From positions 88,818 to 150,849 of the forward strand of contig MU130573.1 of the NCBI GenBank assembly GCA_015039465.1: a stretch of 62,032 nucleotides of DNA. The letters run 5' to 3'. Positions 46,702-58,881 of the stretch are shown piece by piece; the first letter of the stretch is position 1, and each line of letters starts with the position of its first letter. A program made the position numbers and the translations under genes. The DNA is from Phlegmacium glaucopus (taxonomy: Eukaryota; Basidiomycota; Agaricomycetes; Agaricales; Cortinariaceae). The notes beneath the pieces were generated by a model. That model was not told where the DNA came from and ran no database searches. It worked only from the letters and a program-made list of their open reading frames with translations.

Positions 46702-48270
46702 TCAACCAGAGGTCTGTATGGTGATATCTACTCCATGACACTCTGCAAACCCCTTCAGGTGATCTAACTCTACAAACTTGGGAGGCGGCGGTAACGATAA
46801 TTTGAGTCTCACGCGCCGCAAACCAGGGTTTGAAGGCGACAGCAGTCCTTGCTTGTCCAGAACCATGACAGTCACATTATTAATCCTTGACCTCAACATC
46901 TCCGCTAAAGAATAAGCCGAAACGCAAAATCCATCTTCAAGCATGAAGCATTCCAGATTAGGTAGTATTTGAGGGAAAACGTTTGAATAAAGACCAAGGC
47001 GATGGATGAGGTCGTCTGCTGATTTCAAGACTATGAGATGGAGATGGACTAGCGTTGGCAGATAAACCAACAATCTCGCAATCCCAAAATTCTCCTCCCA
47101 GACAGCATCTACCTCTTGCGAACTGTGTAGAGTCAAATGCGTGAGTTTGCAATTTGATCTCGTTAACATGGCGATAGTTTGTTCGGGATTAAAAGGCGTG
47201 ATAGCGTGTAAATAAAGTTCCTTGAGATTTGGAGCGGTGAAGAATTGGAAAGATTTCGTGATGTAGCTGCCTTTATTTACGATAGCCAGTTTCTGGAGAT
47301 GGGGCAGTAATACCGGCTGAGATGAAGTAACTTCCAGTATCCGTTCGCCTTCAGTGGAAAATACCACCAAGCTTGTCGCGTGTCGCAAGATTTCGCTAAA
47401 CTCGCCTTCACGGAATGTACTCATTTTGGAGGTGAGGTGGGTAAGTTGGGCCCATGGAACGCGGAGAATATGGAAGGGTCGAGTGAGGTAGGAAATGGAG
47501 AGTTCTCTGAGGCTTGGAGAAACCCTGAATGCGTCCAGTACGTCTGGTGCTAGAGTGTCTTTGGCAGAAGTACCAAGATGGAGGCGATAGAGATTTGGTA
47601 CGTTGCTCTGAGTGGGCATAAGGGTTCGGTGATACCATGATAGTCGAGCCAAGTCGATGGAGACATCTCTCCAACGTGAAGAATGTTTAACGAAAGCTTG
47701 AAGGATGGACGTGATCAGTTCGTGTGGACCGTCTGCAGTGATGGAGAATGATAAAAGTGCATTCCCTGATCGAGAAAGACAGATGTCCACAAGGTCATGC
47801 ACGGCTGTAGATATAGTTTTGATACTATCTGCCGTCTCATGCCCGTGTGAGAGATCCAGGCGGATATTAGACCATAGCAAAGGTAAAGAAAGGGTGATTG
47901 TCCTCCAAAAACTGCATATCCTCCCAAGAAGCATTGGCATTTCGACATCTCCATTCTGTCGAGGCCATACCACACTAGAGCCCTCTGAGGCGTGCAGAAA
48001 TATTTCTGCCAGTATTTCAGGTGGAACTTTACGAATGGGAGACAGTACGGCTTGATGACGCATTAAATTGTCGTAGAGTTGATCGCGGTAATCCTCCAGC
48101 TCGGTTAGAGACCGACGTAAACGAGTGATTTCATCGTCTACCGATTCGACTGTTGATTTTATTTGTTGAATGTTTTTTTGGATTGAGATTTCGTCCTCAG
48201 CCGTAGGGACGAATCGAGAATGTAAAGATGAATGAGGGAGTTTTCGAAGGTGTAATCCTGTGAATTCCAT
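46702..48270 (-). CDS. F-box protein with coiled coil and leucine-rich C-terminus
   Basis: A single uninterrupted ORF of 522 aa from the ATG at 48270; the frame is open a few codons further but without ATG. The architecture is the usual one of agaric F-box families: a short N-terminus, a coiled coil (KNIQQIKSTVESVDDEITRL, then RRSLTELEDYRDQL), the F-box-like block LSPIRKVPPEILAEIFLHA, then a Trp-containing segment ICSFWRTITLSLPLLWSNI. About 400 leucine-rich residues follow (LKELYLHAITPF, KLTHLTLHSSQEV). It would be a substrate adaptor of an SCF ubiquitin ligase; the substrate is unknown. It is convergent with nothing and sits head-to-tail with NAT9. Confidence 0.88.
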   Translation of the reverse strand: MEFTGLHLRKLPHSSLHSRFVPTAEDEISIQKNIQQIKSTVESVDDEITRLRRSLTELEDYRDQLYDNLMRHQAVLSPIRKVPPEILAEIFLHASEGSSVVWPRQNGDVEMPMLLGRICSFWRTITLSLPLLWSNIRLDLSHGHETADSIKTISTAVHDLVDICLSRSGNALLSFSITADGPHELITSILQAFVKHSSRWRDVSIDLARLSWYHRTLMPTQSNVPNLYRLHLGTSAKDTLAPDVLDAFRVSPSLRELSISYLTRPFHILRVPWAQLTHLTSKMSTFREGEFSEILRHATSLVVFSTEGERILEVTSSQPVLLPHLQKLAIVNKGSYITKSFQFFTAPNLKELYLHAITPFNPEQTIAMLTRSNCKLTHLTLHSSQEVDAVWEENFGIARLLVYLPTLVHLHLIVLKSADDLIHRLGLYSNVFPQILPNLECFMLEDGFCVSAYSLAEMLRSRINNVTVMVLDKQGLLSPSNPGLRRVRLKLSLPPPPKFVELDHLKGFAECHGVDITIQTSG

Positions 48271-48916
48271 CGGGCAATCGTGTATGTGTTGCAAGAGTGC
48301 TAACTCTATCTATGCCGATTGCAAGAGGTACTGAGAAGCGCTTGCGTGGCATGGTCAGCTAGGGTGAGAGGCAGATATGTTTAGGGCCCGACAATTCACA
48401 CGAAATTTAAAAGACTATAAAAGCTACCCCCCGTTCCTAGAAGGCTCCTCTTGAACCATAGTAATTCTTACCAGGGGCCATGCTTCCATCTTCCATCTTT
48501 AATTTCACGAAGTAGGACCTTTCCGTCTAAATATGGCCTCTTGCATCCCCGTCAAGGCTGAGCGGCGCTTCCTATTGACGGGTTCCCTTCCTTCTTTTTT
48601 TCGCGAAAATAGACAAGGAAGGTCCTATCTTTGGATCGTGATCAGCCAGCGACTAATGTGTACCCCAAGAAAGAAAAGATGGAAGGAAGAAGCCGATGTA
48701 CATGAATGCTGCCAATGTTGTTAATGAGCTCAAGAACGACATTCTTTCTGAAGGGTGCGTTTTCTGAAGGGTGCGTTCCATCCTATTCCTTTGCGTCGGT
48801 TTACCTCTAGCTCTGGCTGAGACGATGGGTCATAAAGTAGAGATCCTCACAAAAAAACATTGTAAAAACATAAAAACTTGGGAGTCCCGCCCTGATCTCA
48901 CTACTGCCAACGAAAG
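48271..48916. other. Intergenic, no supported gene
   Basis: The 5' side of the F-box gene. A plus-strand ORF at 48533-48724 has no family features. AGGAAGGTCCTA and TAGGACCTTTCC are a short inverted pair at 48511 and 48615. Confidence 0.4.
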
Positions 48917-49400
48917 TTCACTGACTTGGAGGCTTCCCTTAAGATATATATATAAACCTCTGACCTCATGATAGGTTTCGGCAAGAGGAAAGCCTTCATA
49001 CTCAGCCACTACTTCGAACCCTTCCTCGACACGCTGAAATACAAAGTGAAGATACTCCAGGCAATTCTTCAGCAGTATATTCGGCGAACTATCTTGTACT
49101 AATCATGAAAGCCCTGAATACGGTTCCTTTTCCTTCTCTATTGATGTATTTGCTAAATCCTTGCGTCATAGGATACGTTGGTAGGAAGCAGTAGTAGACG
49201 CGCTTGCGATACGAGACGCAAGTACCGGCTCATGTGGGATCTCCAAAAACTCGAGTGCGAGAATTCAAATTCTTGGAGGTCTGGGTTTTCAATCGAACGC
49301 ATCCTCCAATGAAGCTTGGTACGTAAGTCCAGAGACACCTTGTATCGTAACCATTTTTCCTGTCCTTGAGCCGCTGACATATCGGCAAGATATCGGAGTT
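48917..49400 (+). pseudogene. Degenerate duplicate of the unrecognised gene at 57.0-58.3 kb
   Basis: Several blocks match 56959-57600 in order and orientation: CTTGGAGGCTTCCCTT, then GCAAAGTGAAGATACTCCA (57150; AC-variant here near 49040), GAAAGCCCTG, a GCAGTAGTAGA(G/C)GCGCTTGC block (49187, 57356) and CTCCAATGA(A/G)GCTTGG (49303, 57531). The copy is shortened and its frames are broken. Confidence 0.6.
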
Positions 49401-50879
49401 AGTGATGGCACTGACCTTGATAGCCGCGAGAACGAGTTCCCCCGACTTGACAGTAACACACGCGAGCGAAGGTCTCAAGCCAGAATAGCAACAATTCGAA
49501 GTTTACCGGTTTAGAGCGCTTAGCCTTGAAATAGACAATTGAGAGTGTGGTCCGGATATTATGGCTGCCTTCGGGTGACTCGATCCGATAGTCCTAGTCA
49601 TGAAGAATAAGTCCAAATGACTGAGTTTCGTCATCAGAACATCCCGAGACCCATCAGGCGCAGTGGCTTCAACCCTACGACTAGCATAGTAAATTTAAAT
49701 CGGATCATCCGGCTGAATCAGGTTATTCTATGGTGAGAGACTCAACTTGAAGTTTTGCTATCATCGCAGCTCTCGCAGGAGGAGGGGAGATTTTGGAGCG
49801 TATATATAGTCTATCTTCCAAGTAATCCATAACGGAGCATTTGACCTTGGATATTTTTTTTTGAGGCCACTACTCGAGGTTCGGCGCCTCAAGGAAAAGA
49901 TGTTTCTGTGAAGAACGTTCTCAGGCGTTGGCACTGAGCTAACTCGAATTTGGAGGTAATAATCATGATGTACTCACTTACGTCAACCTCTACGGGACAT
50001 CAGCGTAATCATCAACATTGTGGCGTTGAATTCACGAGGACGCCTTAAAATCGACTTGTTTAGGTAGACGCAAAGGCCACGTGAAACCTTAACACCGATC
50101 GAAGTTGCAAGTTGAACTGGTCGCTGATATACGGACCTTTGGATCCCAGACGACTGGAAGAATTGCTTGAAAATGTATGGATAGCGTGAAGGTTTGACTT
50201 AAAGAGTGGACACAGCGTTCGAGGGTATGGCGATGGCCAACTATCGTCTTCTTCGAATCCGTCAAGTCGCATTACTGATCTCTTTTGGCTATGACCATCC
50301 GATATCGAGGAGCCTTACACAAGTACGTAGCCACGAGTCAGCGATGATGGAATAACAGGGCGCTAAGGCAACGTTGAGACATTTTTCTAACAATCCTGTC
50401 AAAAGAGTTGAATATAGGTTTTTTGTGACTTCGACGAGGCCTCGTATGGACAAATTTTGGCCATTCTGGATCCCTGGACCGAAGGCCGGGTAATCACCCA
50501 TAATCACCTGCTAAAAACGTTAAAAAAAATAGGTTTTCACATAAGGCATCTGATGGGACTTTCCGGAGGTCCTCCAAAGAGTGTCGTGTATGTACGATAG
50601 ATGAGTCATGACTTTGTCGCAAGGAATCACCGCCGGCCACCAGGGTTCGCCGGCGGCAACAGAAATCACCGGCACCAGTGGACTGTGTCACCGCGGCCGT
50701 GGTATACCCATATCTGTCTAAATTTAGCTGTCCATTCGATCCAGATAGGAACGAATGGACCAATTGCACGGACTCAACCTCATAATGACCGTTTAAAAGG
50801 CCAGCCTTGCATTAGCCTTACCTCTCCAACGACTCCCCGAATATTGTCTGTTCTCATCTCAGTGCTATTTCCTTGACGA
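49401..50879. other. Intergenic, no supported gene
   Basis: Only short ORFs without family resemblance. No clear repeat was noticed. Confidence 0.4.
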
Positions 50880-52107
50880 ATGCAATTTTTTGAAGCAATT
50901 CCAGAGCACCTCATCGAATGGATCCTGAAGCAACAGATGTTCTGGGTCGCATCCGCGCCGCTATCGCCTGACGGGCATGTGAACATATCGCCGAAAGGCA
51001 TTGAAGGCACATTTCATGTTGTCAATTCACGTCAGGTATGGTATGAAGATCTTAGTGGCACAGGTTTGTGATCAATCGCTACCTAGCGTTCTTCTTACCC
51101 ACTGACTGTCTCTTTTAGGCGCTGAAACCGTCTCCCATATACGGGAAAACGGTCGCATTACTATTCTTTTTCATGCCTTCGAAGGGCCAGCTCGGATTGT
51201 GCGACTTTATGGAAAAGGTCCGTTGATTTCTTATTATATTTGCTTATACACTCCCCCCGAAACCCCCCCCCCCCCTTTCCGAGGAGGTCAACGGTCAAAT
51301 TTCTACCTTATCACTTCATCTATTTCAGATGCATTATGAACTGAAATGTTTCCTTCCAGGCTTTTCCCACGAAATTGGTAGCCCCGAATATGATGACTTG
51401 TTACCTTCACATATTAGGCAACCCGGATCACGCGCAGCGATAGGTTTGGACATATATAAAGTTGGAACGGTGGGTAGCCATCCCTCGAGCTCTTTTTTTC
51501 TGTTATCCCTCACAACCCTGAAATTTTGCACTAGACATGTGGATATGCCGTCCCATATTATCAATTCATCTCTCACCGCTCACAACTTATTGACTGGGCC
51601 GCGAAGAAGGAAGCAATAGATCGAGAGCCAAAGACGTTGACATCGACGGAAGTTCAAGCTTCTCTCACATCCTCTATCAATGAATCCACCTCACTCATTC
51701 ATCCTCAAGGTATGAAGAACTGGTGGGGAATACACAACATCAGGAGTTTGGATGGCTTACCTGCATTCTCAGCGGGGATGGGCCTTGGGTTCAGGTTCGA
51801 GGTCAACTTTGAACGCCTTCTCCAGGAGATGCGTAGTAACATCCCTGGATTCCAAGTTGAAGTCGCTGGAAACACCGATTCTTCGCATCGAGTAATCAAT
51901 AGCGGTACACTGCCTCCATGTTCACCATCTCATAGAAACATCGTACCCAAGAAGATCGGTTCAAGTCTGAACTCGATCTTCGAGACTTTGTCCTTATCCC
52001 AGGTACTGAAAAGTTATCGTTCCCGCCATGAGGACCTCCTATCTCTCTCTGCACTCCTGCCTCTCTTAATTGCCCTCATTTTGGGAATTTTACTAGGCCG
52101 GATGTAG
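50880..52107 (+). CDS. PPOX-fold flavin/pyridoxamine oxidase-family protein with C-terminal membrane anchor
   Basis: Four exons close in phase: 50880-51063, 51119-51217, 51360-51469, 51535-52107 (321 aa). The N-terminal half follows the pyridoxamine 5'-phosphate oxidase-like split-barrel pattern of fungi: IPEHLIEWILKQQMFWVASA, HVNISPKGIEGTFHV, VWYEDLSGTGAETVSHIREN, GRITILFHAFEGPARIVRLYGKG, then PGSRAAIGLDIYKVGTTCGYAVPYY. The C-terminal half ends in a hydrophobic helix (LSALLPLLIALILGILLG), suggesting a tail anchor. The family binds FMN or a related cofactor; the substrate of the fungal members is not known to me. Confidence 0.85.
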
Positions 52108-54190
52108 TACGACAAACATACTTTCCCAATTTCCTGTGGGTTGCTTGACTCAGCTGCTCGTTTGTAAAGGGGTGAAATGTAATTTTAATGTTAGATTAGC
52201 GTACTGGACTGGTATCCTACACATTTTTTGTTGTAATAGAAATGCTTCAGAAGTTTAGTAGATTGCGACTGACCAAAAACATCCACAAGTAGATGTGTCT
52301 CAGGTCCATGGATTGTCATTATCATGCATACCGTCGTAGTCATATGTATGCCCACGAGCATGCGGTGGGGGAGTACCCGCTGTCGTAACGACCTCTCTCC
52401 ATCCCGCCATCATCTATTTTGAAAATTCTTGATTTGTCAGTATGCCGGGTCCAGGAAATCAGAATGAACAGAACACCAAGACCATATATTTTTATTTTTT
52501 TCTGGTTACAAAAATAATTTTTTGAGGCAAAGAACAAGCCGGATGCTGAACAGCCACAATCAACTGCGCAGACACCGCTTTTCCGGTGCCAGACTTTGGA
52601 GGAAGATGAGATGGTCTGGATCGGAAACATCTCGAGGAGATTCAAATCGATCTCACCATGCATTATGCTAGTATTTGAGCATGTATCAACCAGAGAATTC
52701 CATGAATAGAAAGTCGTGCTATGAATCGCTGCTTTGGAATGATAATGATGAATGAGACAAGTTGAAACTCGAGAGACGCTCAAACAGTGAACGACTCATG
52801 CGACTTGGCCGGCATTCTATGATTTTTATACAAGAAGCGACAGCAGGTTTGAGAAAGAACCCATATCATTTCTTCAGTCCTAAGCCCAGGAAAACAGCAG
52901 GAAAAAAAAGACAGATTTCCACGAAGTCAGGCACAATGTTGCATGTAGTACCTGCCAAGCAAGTCTCAAGCGTGTATGAGAGATCTATGCGGGTTTTGCC
53001 ACTGTTTTACCAATAATTGCTTCTACCCCCTAGGTACCCGAACCCTCGGTTTTGCTAGAACCAGAGCCCCAACCGGATGTTGACAAAGGCCTTCCAGGCA
53101 ACCATGACATGTTGAGCCTAGGCAGTAATAGATGTTGTAGATACAATGGGAGGGATGCACAGTTTACCTGGCCTGCAGGTCTTTAGCAGCCTTTCGGAAA
53201 TATCTGGAACAGCTCAACCTGTTTGGCAGATGTCCGGCAACAGCCTCAACCGCCCTGATACACACGCGCCCATGTCAGAGAAATGTGCCTGTCCACATTG
53301 AGCCAAAAGTATCTTCCCGCCACATTTCGAACAAATGGTGGCGTAGTATGAGAGGTTTTGCCAACAATTGCTTCTACTTCATGAGTACCCGAACCCTCTG
53401 TTTTGCTAGAACCAGATCCCCATCCAGAATCCAACAGTTGGTGTGTTCAATTAGCGACGAAGTAAAGGTGGAGTGAGGATGGGCGGATCACAAGCATCAA
53501 AAGGGCGAGGTATAAAGCAAACAGCGGAGATTAGAATTATTTTGTCGCTCAGGTCACCAGTAACAGTCAATCATTGTCACCGCAAACGAGTCAAGCCTCG
53601 AGACTCATGTACAGGTGTCATGAACTTGTTTTTCCAGTCCGTGGAATCCCCCATTCATTCCTTTCTTGCACGAGCTTGCACTCGGTCTTGGCGTCTCAGG
53701 TGACCTCCTACGAAACACGAGAACCAGAGAGGGTCAGCTTCAAAATAGAAAGGTCCCCATAACCTCATCGCTCCATCAATGTTTTCTTTATGAAAGTCTC
53801 CATGGTGTTCCCGCTATTCTGTGGAAATATTAGTAAGAACAAAGCCTCAGGCGAGTTGGCGGCAGGGCCTAATAAACAATGAATTCTCGCGTAAGCTGAC
53901 GTGCAGCTGAAATGGGCTGCGCTCGAAAGGAATACAAGATTGGTAGACATACCTTGGGATCCCAGGCGGCCTCAGGCTTTTGGGCGGCTGTGGCGTCTGG
54001 CGTCTGGCGTCTGACAATGCTCAGCCATTCTCTCGGTCTGAAATGACTGGTGATCATTCTGAAAATATCCGTTTCATTTTGCAACGTGACTCCAACGATC
54101 TCTATAAATGCCCCTGCTCATTCTCAACGAATATCAGGCCCAGTTTCTTAGAACCGAGCTATCTACCTTGTATCCCGATTGCTCTTCGTC
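52108..54190. other. Intergenic with a partial duplication; no supported gene
   Basis: Two segments about 350 bp apart (53013-53085 and 53366-53440) share ATTGCTTCTAC and GTACCCGAACCCTC followed by TTTTGCTAGAACCAGA. On the minus strand both read WGSGSSKTEGSGT-VEAI, so a short coding-like piece was duplicated. Otherwise only small ORFs are present. Confidence 0.45.
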
Positions 54191-56626
54191 ATGTCTATCC
54201 CACCGAGCTATCCTATCACCGGTATCCAGGAGGGCTTTGGTCCTGCTCCCGGACAAGTCCCTCTTCGTATTGAGGTCGACGACCTCTTCACCCAAGACCA
54301 GTATAGTATCCAGCTTAATCTCTTTTATCTGGCAATGGTCAAGTTTCAAGCGATCCCATATGGTGAAACACTTTCATACTTCCAGGTCGCAGGCAAGTCA
54401 CGATGGAATTAAATAGTTTCCATCATAATCTTAACCTGACACTCCCTACTGTGGCTTCACTTAAGGCATTCACGGTTTGCCCCACGTACCGTGGGACGCT
54501 TGGCCTACTGGAGGATATCATCCTCAGTACTGTGAACACGGAACGATTCTGTTTGGTACTTGGCATCGACCTTACATGGCTCTTTTTGAGGTGAATATCG
54601 GTCTACTTCACTGTTCCTGAAGTTCATAGCTGATAGCCAAAATTCGCCTCTATCAGCAACGTCTCTACGAGCTCATGCTTAGTGACGTTATTCCCAACTA
54701 CGACGCAACTACGCAAATAACCCTCAAAGCAGAAGCGGCCAAATTTCGTTTCCCGTATTGGGACTGGGCAGCGAAAAAGCCAAGAGCCAACCCGGAGACT
54801 GGTGTCATAACCATGATTTACGACCTTCCCCTGATCGTCCAACAAGAGGAAGTTCAGGTTACCACGCCCGATGGGCAGACTACGTCGATCCCAAACCCCT
54901 TCTGGTGCTTCAAAGTATCTTCAGATGCTGCAATGGGCGAATATGGCATCACTGCCGTTCAGATCTCTAATGACGGAGAACCTTATGTTGCTACACCAGT
55001 TCGTTCATTTCCTGCGAAGCCTTGTCTCCTTTCATTGATTTTTTATTTAGTCTGATCGGGTGTTCGCGACTAGCAGATGTCCCACGGACCCTAATTCATC
55101 TACTATAGACATGACTGCGTTCATCAACGGCGTTCAAAACAACAGCGAGGCAGCAAAGAATCTTCAAGAGGCCGATTGGTACCAGAAAGGCGGACAGGCA
55201 TACACAGTTGGCGAGGCTACGTACCGCTTGTTCTCACAGGACTACTTTTCTACCTACAAATTATTTGTCACAACCGCCTATACGCCCCAAGTTCCTGATG
55301 CACGGGATTATATGTCCCTCGAGGCTATCCATAAGTAAGTGTGGTTTTCAATACACCTACCTACCTGCATAAGCACTAACACTTTTTGGGGAAAACAAAA
55401 ATCAAAAACGGAACGGAAGAACAAAAGGAAAAAAGGGAAAGGGTCCCAACCCCGCCGTTGAACCCAATTTTTGGCCTCAACAACGCGGAAGCCCTAAAAC
55501 CCGGCCAAAAGCCGGAAACCTTCAACAAAAATCCGAAAACCCCCCCCAATAGAAATGGTGACCGAATTCTGGCGATCTGGCAAGGGCTATATCCTACGCA
55601 ATGGTGGACTAAAGATGATGTGGACAATGACAAAGGAAAGCTCCCTACGACTCCCTTGGAGCCATTCCACTCCAATACTACTCGTAACCTCTATACCTCC
55701 GACGATATTCGGGATCAACGCTTCCTTGGATATACTTATCCAGAGCTTCAACGATGGAATTATAAGAGCGAGAAGGAATACATCGCCAGCATCCGAAAAG
55801 CCGTGCACCACCTCTACGGCCCAGATCCTGAAACCCAAGCAGTCACAACCTACGGCGACTACATCGTGAACGTCAAGGTCGAAAGGTATATAAATTATCC
55901 TATCCATATCATTGTGCTGAAATTATCATTATCCAATCAGGTTTGCACTTAAAGGAGACCCCTTCACGGTCCTTATCATTCTGAACAACCACGTCGTCGG
56001 CAATGTTTACAACTTCTCAGCTCGATCCTATGGTGATGGCCGTCATGGATGCGAAAACTGTCAGCGACAGCAACAAGAACACATGGAGGTCACTGGGCAA
56101 GTTGCTATCACGCATGCGTTGCGTCTGCACTGTTTAGATAAGAACAACGATGCCCTGACGGCATTCGACCAGACAGCCATCTCTAAGTATTTGAAGGAAA
56201 AGTTGGAATGGAAGATCGTGAAGGTGCATTCAGTCCTGCTATTTAACAACCTAACACTTTATTTTAACACTCTAAATTTGTTCATGCTAGGCTTCTCGTC
56301 GAGAGGTTCCCTTAGCAGAGGTCCCATCGTTGACTGTATCTGTTGCTACTGGCCGCCGCAGTGTCTCCAACGTTTCTGAGACAACCCCTGAAACGCACCA
56401 TAAGGTGATACGTGGGGGTATTGCTGTGCTACCAGGCATGTCAGAGAAAATACTTCTCGAGTCGAAGGCTGATTGGGGTGGTATGCACGGAGCTCACGAG
56501 ACCATTCGCATCGGGGGTAACCATGTTGCGCTGCATGGATGGGAAGACTATGAAATACTTGCCGATATTACTCACGGTCGTCTCGGAGGCTTGAATCGCA
56601 ATGAAGTCAGCGTTCACTATGGCTAA
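54191..56626 (+). CDS. Tyrosinase (polyphenol oxidase, type-3 copper); CuB segment abnormal
   Basis: It oxidises phenols to quinones in melanin and browning pathways. Exons include 54191-54392, 54466-54590, 54657-54986, 55051-55334, about 55554-55885, 55941-56223 and 56291-56626; intron 1 is GC-AG. CuA is complete: GIHGLPH, YCEHG (with the Cys-x-His of the thioether bridge) and [13 protein letters not shown]. The exon after LEAIH should carry the CuB histidines (a DPIFWLHH-type block), but 55380-55555 reads NPIFGLNN after a lysine-rich, frame-broken stretch; normal sequence resumes at [12 protein letters not shown]. The C-terminal domain ([14 protein letters not shown] to [13 protein letters not shown]) is intact. 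Either this copy is inactive or the sequence there is wrong. Confidence 0.88.
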
Positions 56627-56958
56627 GGTCAAATATTCAGGAGGAAATTGTAAATGTATCACCAACGAAACCCAATTTGTACTATTATACTTGGACTGCT
56701 GTACGATGTGATGAAAAAAAGTGATAATTTTCGTTCGTTTTCTTACCATAGATTTAATAATCGCGGCCATAATGGTATTGAAACGAACGATACTAGCTTC
56801 GATGCATCGGATATAGACGAGCCCAGGTTGGGTGCAGAAAGCTCTAGAACGGCGGTCTCTCAGTTTGCGGCTGCGGAAGGCGTACAAGAAGCACAAATGT
56901 ACGATACCAAAGTAACTGAAGAGGAAGAGGCAGATATAATTGATCTCAAGCTGCGAAG

Positions 56959-58337
56959 GCAAGTTCATCAGCTTGGAGGCTTCCCTTGGGAAGATAAACT
57001 CTGATCTCATGTTGCGTTTCTACCAAAGAGAAAGCCCTCATACTCCGCTGCTTCGAACCTTTCCTCGACATAAACTGTATACTTTCCATACAGCTTAAAC
57101 ACCTCTGTCTCACAGACTCAGAGAAGCGAGACAAACTGGATTCTCTGAAATGCAAAGTGAAGATACTCCAAATGATTACTTTGCAGTACATCCGGCGAAT
57201 CATCTTCTACGATCATATACTATTCATGAAAGCCCTGGATAAAGTTTCTTTTGAAGATCTTCTCCTGAGTGAAAACTTCTCTATTGAAGATATAATGAAT
57301 TTTCTCCCACTATTAGGCAAACCTTTGGAGTTTGGGCTGCGTTGGTACAAGGATGCAGTAGTAGAGGCGCTTGCAATACGGGACGCAGGTACCGCGGCTA
57401 ACGTTGGGGCTTCAGGTATGGTCGTATCCTATGATTTGAAGTATACCTTTCTCTTCTGAAGCACAAGGGCGGGTAGCCGACAGAATCCAAATCCTTGGGG
57501 GTTGGATTTTCGATCGAACACGTCTAAAAACCTCCAATGAGGCTTGGCATGTAAGTTGAAGTCACATATTTTGCATTGATTTTGCGTAACGATAAAAAAT
57601 TTCCTGTCCAGTTACTCTTAACAACTCTAAACCCACCAGCAAACATTGAGGCCTTGAGGGTTCGCTTCGTCCGGTTATGCAATACTTACGATGACTTGCT
57701 AGGAATTCTTTCGCATGGTGCTATTGGTCTCTATCCTCATCCTTCATTCTGTCAAAGTGAACATGGAAATGCTGTTCTGTCACTCACGGGGGTGGTCATC
57801 TGTGGTATGGTATCTGCTGCAAAACCGCCTCATCTCTGTGGCCCAGTCCCCTCAATTCACCGTCCTCGTCAGCCAGGCTGTATTGTCTGGGCAGAGTTAC
57901 AAAGCCGGTCGTACATGTTCGGCGCCCTGAGGGATGAGCCGGACGCTTTCCAAAAGGCATTCCTGAATGAACTCAAAGCACGAACTGATTTATTCCAGGT
58001 AATTACCAGATGCGAGAACGACCCACCACGGGTGGTGAAAGAGTTTGGGAATGGGGAGAAGGAAGCTCCCCCGCACATCCGCACTCAGAAGTTTGAAGCT
58101 CCTGCAGCTTCCCCGCAGAACCGTCCCCAAGGCTTTGGACAATGGGAAGTGCGTCGCTCGGCATTTGATGTTTTATACGGAACCCAAGACGGTATTGGAG
58201 GATATCTCGTGACCCCATTGAGCTGGGGTGAGAAGAAGAAGGGGACCGGCAACTACTTCTTCCACTTTAAAATATTCCCTGTGACCTATATCGTGACTCG
58301 TCATCCTCCATCAGCAAACTCCGATTTTTTGTCATAG
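56959..58337 (+). CDS. Unrecognised gene, exon structure uncertain
   Basis: Coding-looking plus-strand blocks are 57157-57459 (helical, with ALDKVSFEDLLLSENFSIED and PLEFGLRWYKDAVVEALAIR) and 57576-58337 (with LTTLNPPANIEALRVRFVRL, HGAIGLYPHPSF, PGCIVWAELQSRSYMFGALRDEPDAFQ and NPPRV-like ENDPPRVVKEFG). I do not recognise the family. The second block stops at a TAG formed by the fold-back MITE at 58335, so the natural C-terminus may be lost. A decayed duplicate lies at 48.9-49.4 kb. The exact start and introns cannot be fixed. Confidence 0.4.
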
Positions 58338-58444
58338 TGAGTTATAGCAAAATATAGTAAAGTATAGCATGGGTCCCTATCTCTGTAGTGCTACAGAGAT
58401 AGGGACCCATGCTATACTTTACTATATTTTGCTATAACTCACTA
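58335..58444. mobile_element. Fold-back MITE (perfect palindrome) at a TA site
   Basis: The arms 58335-58388 and 58391-58444 are exact reverse complements (54 bases each, 2-base centre). The ends read TAGTGAGTTATAGCAAAATA, with TA at both borders as for mariner-type MITEs. The element carries the stop codons of the ORFs on both sides (TAG for the plus ORF, TAA-type end of the minus ORF). Confidence 0.85.
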
Positions 58445-58718
58445 TGGAGCAACCCTGGCTCCGGTGATTGGAGGTTCGTCGCTGAATATCCTCTTGAAGG
58501 AGTTCATCTTCTATTTGAGCTGCAGCTTTTATATTAGTTACAAGACGACTATCGTCTAGTTCCTGTTGTCGAGCCTGCTGCGCACGGGCCTCCTGCATCT
58601 CTTGCTTTGAGCGACGAGGTTGTTTAGCATCAATCCTCCCAGGATGTGCATGCTTGTTTTGGCTTCGAGTCGCAATGGCAGGTTTCAGCTGTGGCACGGA
58701 GAACTGGTGTGGAGCCAT
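58422..58718 (-). CDS. Short basic/Gln-rich ORF, probably truncated, mobile-element-associated
   Basis: 98 codons from the ATG at 58718: VPQLKPAIATRSQNKHAHPG, then RRSKQEMQEARAQQARQQ and a helical, charged remainder. I recall similar short N-termini in many repeated agaric proteins associated with transposons. Homology-like sequence ends at SNHRSQGCS, where the fold-back MITE begins, so it seems cut off by the MITE. Function unknown. It is divergent from the Plavaka transposase gene. Confidence 0.5.
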   Translation of the reverse strand: MAPHQFSVPQLKPAIATRSQNKHAHPGRIDAKQPRRSKQEMQEARAQQARQQELDDSRLVTNIKAAAQIEDELLQEDIQRRTSNHRSQGCSIVSYSKI

Positions 58719-58881
58719 AAGAGATGGTATCGAAGGGGTTGATAAGGAAAAAAGAACAACCCGTGTCAGTGTTTATGTCTCAACAACCTCATTTACTTCC
58801 GTTGGGACAAACAACTAACTGCGGTTTTTTTGCAATCTCAGACTTTTTCTTCCTTTCTTCCTTGTGTTCGATTCTACACAC

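Noticed and set aside
53246..53434. Small Gly/Ser-rich minus-strand ORF as a gene
   Set aside because: It is one of two copies of a short duplicated fragment, without start context or extension.
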